DNA of 64,000 nt from Bradyrhizobium barranii subsp. barranii (GCF_017565645.3 NZ_CP086136.1:496001-560000); one strand, 5' to 3'. Counted from the stretch's first letter, positions 17,781-27,908 are shown. Notes: generated from the sequence alone by a model not told the origin. Translations and numbers: made by a program.

Positions 17781-19847
17781 TCATCCCGGCGCGGGAGGAT
17801 GGTCCGCGAAGATCCGGCGGGCTTCGACGCCGGACAGGTGCCGCTTCGCGACGAGGACGGAGGCGATGGCGTCGAGCGCTGCGCGATGCCGGCGGACGAT
17901 GGTGACCGCAGTTTCGTGGAGGCGGACGAGATCTTGGTCGACCAGTCGCCGCAGATTCGGATCGATCCGCAGGAGGTCCATCGCCGATTGAGGGTCGCCG
18001 AGATAGGCCAGCCCCCCGCCGAGACCGGTCGACAATCGCAACGAGGCGATGGCTCTCGTCGCCAAGGCCAAGTCGCTCGACTCGTCTCCCCCGGCATTCG
18101 CGGCGCAGTCGCCGTCGTAGACGACGACCTCCGCCGCACGCCCGCCGAGGTGGACGATCGTACGGTTCTCGATGCTCGCGCGGGTCTCGATGCTCCGCCG
18201 CCGGCGAAAGATCGTGCGACCGAACGCGCCGCTATCGCCCACCAGGTCGATAGCGACCAGCTCCTCTTCGTCGAGGGCGAAGGCGGTCACCGCGTGACCG
18301 GCTTCGTGATCCGCGATGCGCCGCAGAGTCGAAGCGTCGAGATCGACGGGCGGCGCCATGGCCTCGATCAGATCCTCCACGCGGACCGCGCGCTTTTCCG
18401 TGCGCGCGGCGCCCTTAGCGACCTTGACCGCTGCGGCGAGCTCGGCCGGGCTTCTGCCGATGCCGATCTGGCCTATAGCCGTCAGGTCGGCGTCCGCGAG
18501 ATCCCCGGCCAGATGATGGCGCACGATCGACACGATCCCGTCCGGCCCCGGAGCCGCGAATGCGATCACGCGGTCGAGGCGGCCCGGGCGTATCAACGCG
18601 GGATCGACGCGGTCCGCGTAGTTCGTCGCTGCCCACACGAATACGCCGGGGCGGTCGCCGCCGGCCGCCGAATCCAGGAGAGTGAGGAATTCGGCGACGA
18701 CGGCAGTCCACCAACTGGACGCGCGCGCGTCCTGGTGCAGGGCTGCGCGCGTGGGCAGAGCGTCGATCTCGTCGAAGAGTATCGCGCACGGCGCGCCAGA
18801 TTCGGCTTTGGCGAAGGTCTCGCGCACGGCCTTGATCACGGAATCCAGATATCCGGCCGAGGTCGCGAAAAGTTCGGATATCGACGTCGCGACAAGCGGG
18901 ATGCCGAGGTGAGCGCTGAGCACGCGGCAGAAATATGTCTTGCCGAGGCCCGGCGGCCCCGCGAACAGCGCGTTCGTTCCGACCCCGATTTCATGCCACT
19001 TGAGCGTTCCGGCCTTGTAGTCGGCGAACTCCCGGCCGAGCGCCAGAGCCCAGTCGCGGGCCCGCCCATATTCGACGGCATCCTCCATCCGAGGCAGGCG
19101 ATCGGTGCGCGGTGAAGACAAGCGACTGGCGGAGCGACGGATGCGCTCGACGATCTCCGCCGCGCTCGAGCCGGCGCGGAAGCCGGACACGATGTCGTGC
19201 AGGTCGAGGGTCCCGAGACCGTCGATCCGCTGCGGATCGACGGTGTCGCCGACGAACAGAGCGATGGCGCGGTCGAGTATCCCGCCGTCGATCTTCAGGT
19301 CGATCGTGATGTCGGCCCCGGCGGCGAGCACGCGAGGAAGCGTCGCGACCGACGGCGCGATGCCGACGACCATTCGCCCCTTCGCGAGATGTGCCGCGAC
19401 CTCGCCGTTTCCGACCTCCGCCTTGTGCCCCGACTTGCTGGAGCCGTCTCGCGCATAGACCCGCGCTTTCGGGTTCAGGCGCTCGATGGCCGTCTCGACC
19501 GGCGCCACCCAGGCGGCCGCCGGAACGCGGATGATGACAGCCAGCGGCTCGGGGCCGGACAGGCGTGCCCGCATGTCGTCGTCCAGCGCCGTATCCAGCA
19601 CCGCTTCTACGATGCAGCGGGCGGGGTCCGGGCGCTCGCGCGACGCCATGTCCTCCTCTTCATTCGGGACCGGGACAACGGATCCTTCGTTATCTTCCGC
19701 GACGTCCGTCTCGTCGTTCGTGCTTCTCTGCTCTTGCGCCGCAACCGCCCTGCCAAGCGCTGCGAAGCCGCGCTTTCCGGACCGACGGATCTCGTACGCC
19801 TTCTGGCCGGCGGTCTCTGCGCCGTCGTCCTTCTGCTTGGTCATCAT
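17781..19847 (-). CDS. soluble FtsH-like AAA+ ATPase with M41-type metallopeptidase domain
   Basis: 688-aa protein. Translation starts at one of two adjacent ATGs (19847 or 19844) just behind AGGAG. About 230 residues of unknown N-terminal region precede an AAA+ module with Walker A GPPGLGKT, Walker B CAILFDEID and the RPGRLDR arginine region. An M41-type peptidase domain follows, with HEAGH (about residue 513) and a third-ligand region (LGGRAAEVV...ESSDLALAT). Unlike FtsH, no N-terminal membrane helices are seen, so the enzyme should be cytoplasmic. ATP-driven unfolding and proteolysis is the expected activity; the target is unknown. It lies in an operon with nuclease-type genes. Confidence 0.82.
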   Translation of the reverse strand: MMTKQKDDGAETAGQKAYEIRRSGKRGFAALGRAVAAQEQRSTNDETDVAEDNEGSVVPVPNEEEDMASRERPDPARCIVEAVLDTALDDDMRARLSGPEPLAVIIRVPAAAWVAPVETAIERLNPKARVYARDGSSKSGHKAEVGNGEVAAHLAKGRMVVGIAPSVATLPRVLAAGADITIDLKIDGGILDRAIALFVGDTVDPQRIDGLGTLDLHDIVSGFRAGSSAAEIVERIRRSASRLSSPRTDRLPRMEDAVEYGRARDWALALGREFADYKAGTLKWHEIGVGTNALFAGPPGLGKTYFCRVLSAHLGIPLVATSISELFATSAGYLDSVIKAVRETFAKAESGAPCAILFDEIDALPTRAALHQDARASSWWTAVVAEFLTLLDSAAGGDRPGVFVWAATNYADRVDPALIRPGRLDRVIAFAAPGPDGIVSIVRHHLAGDLADADLTAIGQIGIGRSPAELAAAVKVAKGAARTEKRAVRVEDLIEAMAPPVDLDASTLRRIADHEAGHAVTAFALDEEELVAIDLVGDSGAFGRTIFRRRRSIETRASIENRTIVHLGGRAAEVVVYDGDCAANAGGDESSDLALATRAIASLRLSTGLGGGLAYLGDPQSAMDLLRIDPNLRRLVDQDLVRLHETAVTIVRRHRAALDAIASVLVAKRHLSGVEARRIFADHPPAPG

Positions 19848-19959
19848 ACTCCTGACGTGCTTGGCGGTCGGATGTCGCCGACGTGGCGGTACAAGGATTA
19901 GGGCGCCAGCGGCCCGATCCGCGGACGTTCGATGCACGCGGAATTGCGCACGGCAAATA

Positions 19960-19996
19960 GGCTGTCCCGCGCGAGACGTGCTCGCGCGGGACAGCC
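19960..19996. terminator. perfect 15-bp hairpin
   Basis: A 15-bp exact inverted repeat (GGCTGTCCCGCGCGA and its complement) with a 7-nt loop lies between the 20020 gene stop and the AAA+ gene start. There is no long T tract on either strand. It may be an intrinsic terminator, an attenuator within the minus-strand operon, or an mRNA-stabilising hairpin. Confidence 0.5.
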
Positions 19997-20019
19997 GCGT
20001 ACTTCGGACGTTGCGAGGA

Positions 20020-20619
20020 TTATGCGCCGAATGCGCGGAGAGCGACGGCGGATCCGGTGTGGCCCGACCGCACGATCAGGTCCTCGGTGATGCCGTCGTG
20101 GAGGTCTAATTCGACCGCCCCTTCGCACGCGAGCGCGAAGACCACCGCGCGGGCGTCGCCGCGCGTGGCGACCGATCCGATGAGTTGGGCCAGCCCGACG
20201 GGCCCGCCGATCTCCAAGGCTTCGCGGATCGCCGCGCGATCATCCGCGTGGACGCGGACGGCGTGGTGGCTCCACACGTCGCGCGCCGCCGAGCACCGCG
20301 GTTCCGCATGCACGTCCGCGGCGTTGATCTCGATGATCCCGTGGCACTTGCGGGCGAAGGCGAGCTGCGTCAGGGCCTCGGCCACCGGGTCGTGGACCGG
20401 ACGGGCGTCGACGATGTCGATGGCAAAGCGGCCATCGAAGCGTTCCACGATGATGCCCTGTACGGGCACGATGCGCTCGTCGATGATCACCTTGTTCTGA
20501 TACTCGACGCGGCGCACATCGCCGTCGAGCGTCGCCTGGATGAGGAGATCGCGTGTCACCGTGCTGGTGAAGGGAATTGCCCGGCTGGCTTTGTGGCTGA
20601 TGAACAGGTTCTTCTGCAT
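20020..20619 (-). CDS. hypothetical protein, possible TnsA-like nuclease fold
   Basis: 199-aa protein. Residues 15-75 (VTRDLLIQATLDGDVRRVEY... FDGRFAIDIVDARP) have the spacing of TnsA-type restriction-fold domains, where a conserved serine/glutamate region is followed by a strand pair and an acidic active site. The key catalytic residues are not clearly present, so this is a weak structural resemblance. It is the first gene of the minus-strand cassette and is divergent from the RHH-like gene at 20916. Confidence 0.55.
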   Translation of the reverse strand: MQKNLFISHKASRAIPFTSTVTRDLLIQATLDGDVRRVEYQNKVIIDERIVPVQGIIVERFDGRFAIDIVDARPVHDPVAEALTQLAFARKCHGIIEINAADVHAEPRCSAARDVWSHHAVRVHADDRAAIREALEIGGPVGLAQLIGSVATRGDARAVVFALACEGAVELDLHDGITEDLIVRSGHTGSAVALRAFGA

Positions 20620-20778
20620 CTATCCTCGCTGATATTCGTCGAATGAAAACGGCGAACAGCGGTCGCCTCTCGCGGACTTGCGCGGGGCCGACCGGGGGGC
20701 AGCAAATTCTCCCATGTCAGAGATGAAACGTCTTGGCGTCTCAGATTTAGATCACAAGACGCACCGAAAGTCAAGTAA

Positions 20779-20822
20779 AAGATATCTGAAAGATATCTAT
20801 TAGCTATCTATTGGATATCCGG
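20779..20822. promoter_or_regulatory. four operator-like repeats phased every 11 bp
   Basis: Four consecutive 11-mers: AAGATATCTGA, AAGATATCTAT, TAGCTATCTAT and TGGATATCCGG. Their palindromic cores (AGATATCT, AGATATCT, AGCTATCT, GGATATCC) begin at 20780, 20791, 20802 and 20813. The sites lie in the gap between the divergent genes at 20619 (minus) and 20916 (plus). One-helical-turn spacing suits cooperative side-by-side binding by a ribbon-helix-helix protein, perhaps the 20916 product. Confidence 0.65.
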
Positions 20823-20915
20823 TACCGCCGATCAACAGCTTTATGGTTACCGCCCCTTAGCACTAGGCAGCCGTCCTGTTAGAATCCGGGCCGACTTCAG
20901 AAAGGTGCGACTGAA

Positions 20916-21152
20916 ATGGCGAAGGCGGCGAAGACGACCAAGGCGGGCGCAACTGAATCGGCGAAGCCGACAGAATCCAAGCGTACAGACGGGCGGAAAG
21001 CGTTGCTGGTGTACATGCAGACCGATCTAATCCAGGCCGCCAAAGATGCGGCCTCGGACAACGAGGAAAACGTCTTTCAGTTCGTGGAGCGAACCGTGGC
21101 CAAGGCGCTCGGCTGGAAGAAACCGAAGGGCTCCAAACGATGGGTACCCTGA
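20916..21152 (+). CDS. small basic protein, putative ribbon-helix-helix regulator
   Basis: 78 aa with an Ala/Lys-rich disordered N-terminus of about 25 residues. A region follows (RKALLVYMQTDLIQAAKDAASDNEENVFQFVERTVAKALGWKK) with the strand-helix-helix layout of RHH proteins. It sits directly behind the 11-bp phased repeats. Likely a DNA-binding autoregulator controlling one or both flanking operons; family assignment is by pattern only. Confidence 0.6.
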   Translation: MAKAAKTTKAGATESAKPTESKRTDGRKALLVYMQTDLIQAAKDAASDNEENVFQFVERTVAKALGWKKPKGSKRWVP

Positions 21153-21707
21153 GTTCGCACGGCCGCAGCGCTTCAGGGCACCGCGGGGTACGTGTGTCTA
21201 GGTACCGTGTCGTTCCACTGACGGTGTTAGTACTCCGACCGTCATGGGCCGTGGGAGGCGGCCCTCGTCGGAGAAAATGAGGACAGGCAGTATTCGCTGC
21301 CGAATCGGGGTGACGAGCGCCAAGCCATGGGAAGCCGGTCGGGCCGCCGCTGCCGACGACGTCATTCTTGATTCGCTGGCCTCGGCTTATTTGGAACTCG
21401 ACGAGCCCTGCGCCAAGCCACCTTCCCATGATACCGGCCAGGAGGTCGCCGGACATCCATGATCCGACAAGCACACGACGGCGGCCCGAGCGGCCAAAGC
21501 ACTGGGACATGAAGAAAGGCGATTTCGGGCCCTTCGTTGTCGTCTAGGCATTTTGCAAAGTTGGCTTGGTCGTCGCGATAGGTGTCGGAGAACTGGGCTT
21601 GGCTCCCGTTCGGCGGCGCAAAATCGAAGGCCCTATGGATCAGCGGGGGATGTTGTAGACCTTTTGATGTGCACGAAACGGTTGTCCGCGGAAGAGCCTT
21701 CTTGGTA
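21153..21707. other. gene-free stretch upstream of the helicase-nuclease gene
   Basis: No reading frame here looks coding on either strand. It presumably holds the promoter of the 21708 operon. The frame of that gene extends back to 21582, but the extra residues are not typical of the family. Confidence 0.4.
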
Positions 21708-24700
21708 ATGGTCACTCTTTCAGTGGGGGGAAGTTCGTTGACTGTTCTCGACGAGCCGAACGAGGAGCTTCGGTTGGCTGGGCTATACGACCGCCTCCGA
21801 CTAAAGCTCCTGGATCTTTCTAAAAAGAACCGAATGCTGAACTACAGCCTCGGCGCGAGATCCAAACGGCACCTTCAGATCGTCGACGAGGTGATGGAGG
21901 AGGTCTACAGGAAGCTCGCCGGCGAAGATGCCTCCCTGAGGATCGACCCTCTCGAAGAGCCCGAAGATATTCCGCCCGAAGAGAAGACCGAGGAGTTCAT
22001 CGCAGCGCTCGAGCATGCGAAGGTCTCGAACCTGGAATATCTGACGAAGCTTCAAGCTCTGGAAAGCTCCGGACGCGACGACGATTCGTCCTTAGGAAAG
22101 CTTGAGCGCGAGCTTCGCGATCACATCCGAAGGGAATTCGATTTGCCTCCTCGGCCCAAGAAGGCCGAGATCAACCGCGCGGAGCACGCCCGCCGATCGA
22201 ACATCGATCCCAATCCGGAACTCGGACGCCTCAAGGCGAAGCCATCGCATAGCGACGCCGCACTCCAGACGCTCAAGTTTCCTGACGAGCTGGAGCGAGT
22301 GCTGGAGAAGGTCGTTGCCGATGCGCGATTGTCGGAGCAGGAAATGGGGCTTTCGACCCTATTCCTGTCGTTCGGTTTTCTGGAATGGTACGAATCCGAC
22401 AATTCCGACAAGAAGGCGTTCGCGCCCTTGCTCTTGCTGCCTGTCGCGCTGGAGGTGAGGAAGGCCTACGGACGCAATTCGTTCTATTTGTCGGCGACCG
22501 AATCGTCCGCCGAGTCGAATCTCAGTCTGCAGAAGCTGCTGGAAACGGAGTTTCACCGAAAATTGCCTTCTTTTGAAGGTAGCGACGAAGAAGGATTGGG
22601 CTCTATCGAAGCATATCTCGATCTGGTGCAGGAGGCCATCAAGGATCTCGGACGATGGCAGATAAGACGATGGCTCGTCCTAGGTCATTTCGCCTTCGGT
22701 CGGTTCGCCGTCTATGCCGACCTCAATCCTGCAAATTGGCCAGTCGATCCTGCAGTCCATCCGCTAGTCGGATCCATCTTGCAGGGTGCAGACAAGAGCT
22801 TCGAGGGCGACATCGCGCTCATCCCGAGCGACCCGGACGACTATCTGATCGATGATCCGCAGATCGAGGCGTCGGCGCCCTTCCTGATCCACGATGCAGA
22901 CGCTTCGCAGCACAGCGCGGTCATCGACGCGATGAAGGGCCGCAACCTTGTCATCCAAGGGCCGCCTGGCACGGGCAAATCGCAAACCATCGCCAATATC
23001 GTGGCAAACGGTCTAGCCGCGAACAAGACCATCCTCTTCGTCGCGGAGAAGCAAGCCGCGCTCGAGGTCGTCAAGAGACGGTTGGAGCGCGCAGGACTCG
23101 GCGAGTTCTGCCTCGAGCTTCATTCGGACAAGGCTTCACCGAAAGTCGTGCTCGAAGGTCTCCAGAAGCGGCTGAAGACTGCGCCGGTCGGCGCGCCCGC
23201 GCCCCAAAGCGCTTCTTGGCACGTGAATCGGAAGGAGATCGCGAAGTACCTCGAAGCCCTTCATAGCCATCGGCCAGGCGGACAGACGCCCTTCGATCTC
23301 ATCTGGAAGGCGCTGCGAGAATCCGCTGCCGCGCCGGAGGCCGTCGATGCCTTCAGAGCCGTGAAGATACCGGAGGAGTTGCTGGACAGCCCCAGCATGC
23401 TCGCCGACGCGGAGGCCAGTCTCTCGCTTTTCGCGGGATCCAGCGAATACTTCGCCCGATCGTTCGGACATCCGGCTCAGTCGCCATGGCACGACATCGA
23501 GATCGATTCTATCCAGAGCACCCAGATCGCTGCGCTCATGCAGATACTCGTCTCGCTGTCCGCCACTTCCCGCGAGCTCTCCGCGCGGATCGCCGAGAAC
23601 ATTGATTTCGACGTCACCTCTCTGCAGGATCTGCGGGCCATCGTCGAGACCAGCGCGCATCTCGGCGGACGGACAGTTCCGGAATCGGTCGGTCTCGTCG
23701 CCCCTCTGGATCATGTGCAGTTGGCCTCCGCGCTCACCGCGGCCAAAGAGTTGCGCATAACCAGCGACATGATCGCGCGCCGGCCGCAAATTCCGGTAGA
23801 CGATCCCGAGTTCCTGAAGAGGTTGACGGACCTCCGGTCGATGCCCTTGCGCGAATCGTTCTTCGAGAACACGCCGGCAGAGCTGACCCGCCTGGCTCGC
23901 GAGACGGTTGACGCAGATGTCAAGATCAAGGACGCACTCACCGCTCTTTATCCGGTCCTCGAGTTGTTTCGTCTCGACGGCAATTGGCCGGCGAACAGGA
24001 CGGATGCGATCGCTAAGGCCATCATCGTATCGACAAAAATTCCCGCCGAATACCGGTCGGGCCTGCACCTGAACCAGCAGATCGACGTCCCCGCCTTCGA
24101 AGCCCTCCGCGAGAGGTGGGGCCATCTTATGGCCGAAGAACGTGGCTGGAGGACGAGGCTTTCCACGTTCGGTCCGAATGCATGGCCACGCCCCGCGGAA
24201 TTGAGGGCGTCAGCGACAATCTTCCAGAAATCGGGCCTGGGAAAAGCCTTCGCGACGATCAGCGGGGCGGCGAAGCCTGCGCGCGAACTCGTCGCGCGTC
24301 TTGGATTGAGCCACGCGCCGGCGCCGGCCGAAGACCTGCTCCGATTGGCTGCGCATGTCGAGTCGATCTATGCGTTCGACGACGACGAAGCCGCGGCAAA
24401 CCTCTTCGGCTCAAGCTGGGAAGGGTTCGACACCAAGTTCGATCAGATCGCATTCGGGATCAAAGCCAGGCAGTATTTCGCCGAGCAGATCGGCCAGGAA
24501 CTGACGCAGCGATTGATCGAAATAGACCCTGAAGGCGTCCGCCAGCTCCATAACTTCGAGGAAGCTGCCAACACCGTCCGGAAGACGATCGCGAAACTTG
24601 GGAGCCGGCTCGATGAGCGCTCCATCGATCTGACGATCGACATGCTGGCGGACGAAATCGCCACCATGAAGCGCGTGGCGGACCTCGATGAAGAAGGGTT

Positions 24701-27700
24701 TCTCGGCAAGTTCGACCTATCGGTGCGTGAGCTCTCCGAGATTGCCGCGCTCCACAAGGAACGCGACCGCGTCCAAAGACTACTCGACACCTCGCCCTTG
24801 AAGTATGCTGCAGAGGAATTATCGCGGGGACCGGCCGGAATCGACGATGCATTCGCCTCGATCGATTGGCTCGGGGCGCTGCGACGCCTTCCGATGCCGA
24901 CATTTCTTTCCAGCAAGCTGAGTTCCTCGGGTGCGTCCGATGCGTGGGCGCGAACGCTGGCGATAGCTTCGAAAGTCCAAGCGGATCTGCAGGCACACGA
25001 CGATTTGCAAGATCGGCTCCGAGTCGAGTTCGGCATCAAAGCTCTCTCGCGACTCGATCTGGGCAGGCTTTCGGAAGTGACCGCCGAGCTCCTTCAGCAT
25101 CGGGACGAGCTGCGCGAACTGCTCGGCCTTTATAGGGAGCGGCGGGGGCTCGAGTCGTTGGGATTGAAGGAGTTCCTCGATTGTGCCGATCAGCGCCGGA
25201 TCGACCCCGGTCGTCTGACGCAACTGCTGGGAGCCGTGCTGGCCTACCGCGGGGCGGAGCTCGCCAAGAGGTCCTCGGAAGCCCTGCACGCGAATACCGG
25301 TGCCTCCCTGGAAAACCGCCGTAGGCAATTCGCGGACAAGGACCGCGCGAAAATCCGCGATGATCGAACTCGCATCAAGGCGAAACTCCTGCAGCGGCAG
25401 CCCATGGCTGGAACGAATTTCGGCAAGAAGAAGATCTGGACCGAGATGGCCCTGCTGCGGAATGAATTGGAGAAACAGAAGCGATTCGTCCCGGTCCGAA
25501 CGCTGCTGGCTCAGGCGGGGCGCTCGATCCAAGCCCTGCAGCCGTGCTTCATGATGTCGCCGCTGTCGCTTGCGAAATTCCTCAAGGCAGGGTCTCTGGC
25601 ATTTGATATCCTTGTGATCGACGAGGCTTCGCAGATGCGCCCCGAAGACGCGCTCGGTGCCATGCTCCGCTCGAGGCAGATCGTTGTCGTCGGCGATCCG
25701 AAGCAGCTTCCTCCCACCGATTTCTTCGCTCGATCCGGCGAGTCCAGCCCGGAGGAGGACGACGACTTCGAAGATCTCGACGACGAGTCTATCTTGGAAA
25801 GCTGCCAAAAGACCTTCGGGTATCGGCGGCCATTGAGATGGCACTACCGCAGCCGATGCGAAAGCCTGATACGGTTTTCCAATGAGCAGTTCTATCGCCG
25901 AGAACTGGTGACGTTCCCGGCCTCCAAGCCCGAATCCTTTTCTATCGATCTGATCAGGGTGGACGGCACCTTCCAAGCCCGATGCAACCCCGCCGAAGCG
26001 AGCCGTATCGTCGAAGAGGCCATATCGTTCATGCGACACTATGCAGGGCTTGAGGAAGATAAGATCCCTTCCTTGGGTATCGTCGCCGTCAATCTCCAGC
26101 AGCGCGAACTGATCCGGGAGGAATTCAACCGTCTGCGCGCCGACGACCCTCTGGTCGACCTCTACCTCGACAAGGTTTTGAGCAGGGGTGAGGAATTCTT
26201 CGTCAAGAATCTTGAAAACGTCCAGGGAGACGAGCGGGACTTCATCTTCATCTCGATGACGTACGGGCGCGAGCCGGGCGGCACGGCGGTCAAGCAGCGA
26301 TTCGGCCCAATCAACAGCAAACAGGGCCATCGGCGATTGAACGTCCTCTTCTCGCGTGCACGAATGCGGATCGGATTGTTCACCTCCTTTGGGTCGGCCG
26401 ACGTCGTTCCTTCGGCCGACAGTTCGGAAGGCGTCCATACGCTCAAGAAGTACCTCGAATACGCGGAGACCCGCGGTCGCGTCTCGACCATGCCTGGCGA
26501 CGACGCCGAATCCGATAGCGACTTCGAGGTGGAGGTCGCGGAAAGATTGCGCGCGCACGACTACGTCGTCGACTATCAGGTCGGCGTCTCCGGTTACAGG
26601 ATCGATCTTGGCGTGCGGCACCCGGATCACCCGGAACGCTATCTGGCGGGCATCGAATGCGATGGCGCGACATATCATTCCAGCAAGAGCGCGCGCGACA
26701 GGGATCGGCTTCGGGAGGAGGTCCTCACGGACAAGGGCTGGGATATCCTCAGGGTTTGGTCCACCGATTGGTTCGACAATCCGAGCCTACAGACGGCGCG
26801 GCTCGTCGAAAAACTTGAAGCGCTCCGAATAAGGCCGCCGAGCAGCGTCGATGAGTTCGAGTTCCGCTTCGAAACGCAACGCGTCGGCCAGGATGAGGGG
26901 CAGGAAACCGACCGATCGTCGGCCGAGACATCGTATCCGCCGTCCACGGAGGATAACGACCATGGTGCTACCGGAACGTCCGACGAGGCTTCGCCTCTAG
27001 TTGGGCCCGGCTCGTTCTCCGAGCAGGACTGCTTCTTGGCTCTCAATCACTTCCGCAGCCACGTGATAGCGACCGAGACCGCCGACTGGGATCCGAACCG
27101 GTCCATCCTTCGGGATGCCATGATCGAGACGTTCGTCCGCCAAAGGTTCGCCGATCCGGAAGAGTGGTTCGAGAAGGTGCCCGGCTATCTTAGGCAGGGC
27201 ACCAATCCCGCCGAAAAGAACAGGTATCTCGAACGCATCTGCGAGATCGTCAGCAGGCTGGATCAAAGCCCCGGAGAAATTCATCCTACTGACGTCGGGA
27301 ACGGCAGCCCGGCCCCGACGCTGCCGAGGATCGGATCGTCGGGCTTCCGTTTCGGATCGGAAGCGACGACGGAGGCAGGGAGCAACGGGACCGAATATTC
27401 CGCGACGAATTTCTCGGAACTGGGACTGAAGCCGGAAGCTTCGAGGTTCTACGATCAAGGCTACGAAACCGTACTGCAAAGTATGGTCGCGCACGTCCTG
27501 AGACACGAATCGCCGATATATGAGGACCTGCTTATCGAGCGGATCGCCCGTGCGCATGGATTTCAGCGGTCAGGCGATCGGATACAAAGGGCCGTCGCCA
27601 AGGTCATCGGGAAGCAGTATCGTCGCACGAAAGACGATGGCAGAACGGTGGTTTGGGACGACGGACAGGCTTCCAGAATCGTCACCTATCGCAACTGCGA

Positions 27701-27908
27701 GCCGGATGTTCGATCGCATGGCGACGTACCTGTCGCCGAACTTGCAAGCCTTGCCGTGCCATTCATCCGGGTGCGGCTGTCGGACGACGACATCCTCTAC
27801 AGAATGGCGGACCATTTCAAACTGGGACGACTTCGCGAGCCTACGCGAGTTCGCTTCCAGATGGCCGTCGATCTCGCTCGAGAGGTCGCGCGTACTGCAG
27901 AGTCCTAG
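21708..27908 (+). CDS. giant DUF4011 helicase with Vsr/MTES_1575-type nuclease and DUF3320
   Basis: 2066 aa from the ATG at 21708; the family's N-terminal box (RLRLKLLDLSKKNRMLNY) begins near residue 30. DUF4011 is followed by a split superfamily-1 helicase: Walker A GPPGTGKSQT (residue about 418), then after a long helical insert DEAS Walker B (ILVIDEASQM, about 1300), GDPKQLPP, WHYRS, NVQGDERDFI and NVLFSRAR. A Vsr-like nuclease follows (about 1605-1700) with RIDLGV, GIECDGATYH and RVWSTDW, so its acidic residues are intact. DUF3320 ends the protein (SPIYEDLLIERIARAHG). Proteins of this architecture occur in defence islands. It probably unwinds and cuts DNA. The next gene starts 135 nt downstream. 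Confidence 0.9.
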   Translation: MVTLSVGGSSLTVLDEPNEELRLAGLYDRLRLKLLDLSKKNRMLNYSLGARSKRHLQIVDEVMEEVYRKLAGEDASLRIDPLEEPEDIPPEEKTEEFIAALEHAKVSNLEYLTKLQALESSGRDDDSSLGKLERELRDHIRREFDLPPRPKKAEINRAEHARRSNIDPNPELGRLKAKPSHSDAALQTLKFPDELERVLEKVVADARLSEQEMGLSTLFLSFGFLEWYESDNSDKKAFAPLLLLPVALEVRKAYGRNSFYLSATESSAESNLSLQKLLETEFHRKLPSFEGSDEEGLGSIEAYLDLVQEAIKDLGRWQIRRWLVLGHFAFGRFAVYADLNPANWPVDPAVHPLVGSILQGADKSFEGDIALIPSDPDDYLIDDPQIEASAPFLIHDADASQHSAVIDAMKGRNLVIQGPPGTGKSQTIANIVANGLAANKTILFVAEKQAALEVVKRRLERAGLGEFCLELHSDKASPKVVLEGLQKRLKTAPVGAPAPQSASWHVNRKEIAKYLEALHSHRPGGQTPFDLIWKALRESAAAPEAVDAFRAVKIPEELLDSPSMLADAEASLSLFAGSSEYFARSFGHPAQSPWHDIEIDSIQSTQIAALMQILVSLSATSRELSARIAENIDFDVTSLQDLRAIVETSAHLGGRTVPESVGLVAPLDHVQLASALTAAKELRITSDMIARRPQIPVDDPEFLKRLTDLRSMPLRESFFENTPAELTRLARETVDADVKIKDALTALYPVLELFRLDGNWPANRTDAIAKAIIVSTKIPAEYRSGLHLNQQIDVPAFEALRERWGHLMAEERGWRTRLSTFGPNAWPRPAELRASATIFQKSGLGKAFATISGAAKPARELVARLGLSHAPAPAEDLLRLAAHVESIYAFDDDEAAANLFGSSWEGFDTKFDQIAFGIKARQYFAEQIGQELTQRLIEIDPEGVRQLHNFEEAANTVRKTIAKLGSRLDERSIDLTIDMLADEIATMKRVADLDEEGFLGKFDLSVRELSEIAALHKERDRVQRLLDTSPLKYAAEELSRGPAGIDDAFASIDWLGALRRLPMPTFLSSKLSSSGASDAWARTLAIASKVQADLQAHDDLQDRLRVEFGIKALSRLDLGRLSEVTAELLQHRDELRELLGLYRERRGLESLGLKEFLDCADQRRIDPGRLTQLLGAVLAYRGAELAKRSSEALHANTGASLENRRRQFADKDRAKIRDDRTRIKAKLLQRQPMAGTNFGKKKIWTEMALLRNELEKQKRFVPVRTLLAQAGRSIQALQPCFMMSPLSLAKFLKAGSLAFDILVIDEASQMRPEDALGAMLRSRQIVVVGDPKQLPPTDFFARSGESSPEEDDDFEDLDDESILESCQKTFGYRRPLRWHYRSRCESLIRFSNEQFYRRELVTFPASKPESFSIDLIRVDGTFQARCNPAEASRIVEEAISFMRHYAGLEEDKIPSLGIVAVNLQQRELIREEFNRLRADDPLVDLYLDKVLSRGEEFFVKNLENVQGDERDFIFISMTYGREPGGTAVKQRFGPINSKQGHRRLNVLFSRARMRIGLFTSFGSADVVPSADSSEGVHTLKKYLEYAETRGRVSTMPGDDAESDSDFEVEVAERLRAHDYVVDYQVGVSGYRIDLGVRHPDHPERYLAGIECDGATYHSSKSARDRDRLREEVLTDKGWDILRVWSTDWFDNPSLQTARLVEKLEALRIRPPSSVDEFEFRFETQRVGQDEGQETDRSSAETSYPPSTEDNDHGATGTSDEASPLVGPGSFSEQDCFLALNHFRSHVIATETADWDPNRSILRDAMIETFVRQRFADPEEWFEKVPGYLRQGTNPAEKNRYLERICEIVSRLDQSPGEIHPTDVGNGSPAPTLPRIGSSGFRFGSEATTEAGSNGTEYSATNFSELGLKPEASRFYDQGYETVLQSMVAHVLRHESPIYEDLLIERIARAHGFQRSGDRIQRAVAKVIGKQYRRTKDDGRTVVWDDGQASRIVTYRNCEPDVRSHGDVPVAELASLAVPFIRVRLSDDDILYRMADHFKLGRLREPTRVRFQMAVDLAREVARTAES

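Noticed and set aside
24819..26678. 619-codon minus-strand open frame
   Set aside because: Antisense shadow of the helicase-nuclease gene; no recognisable domain.
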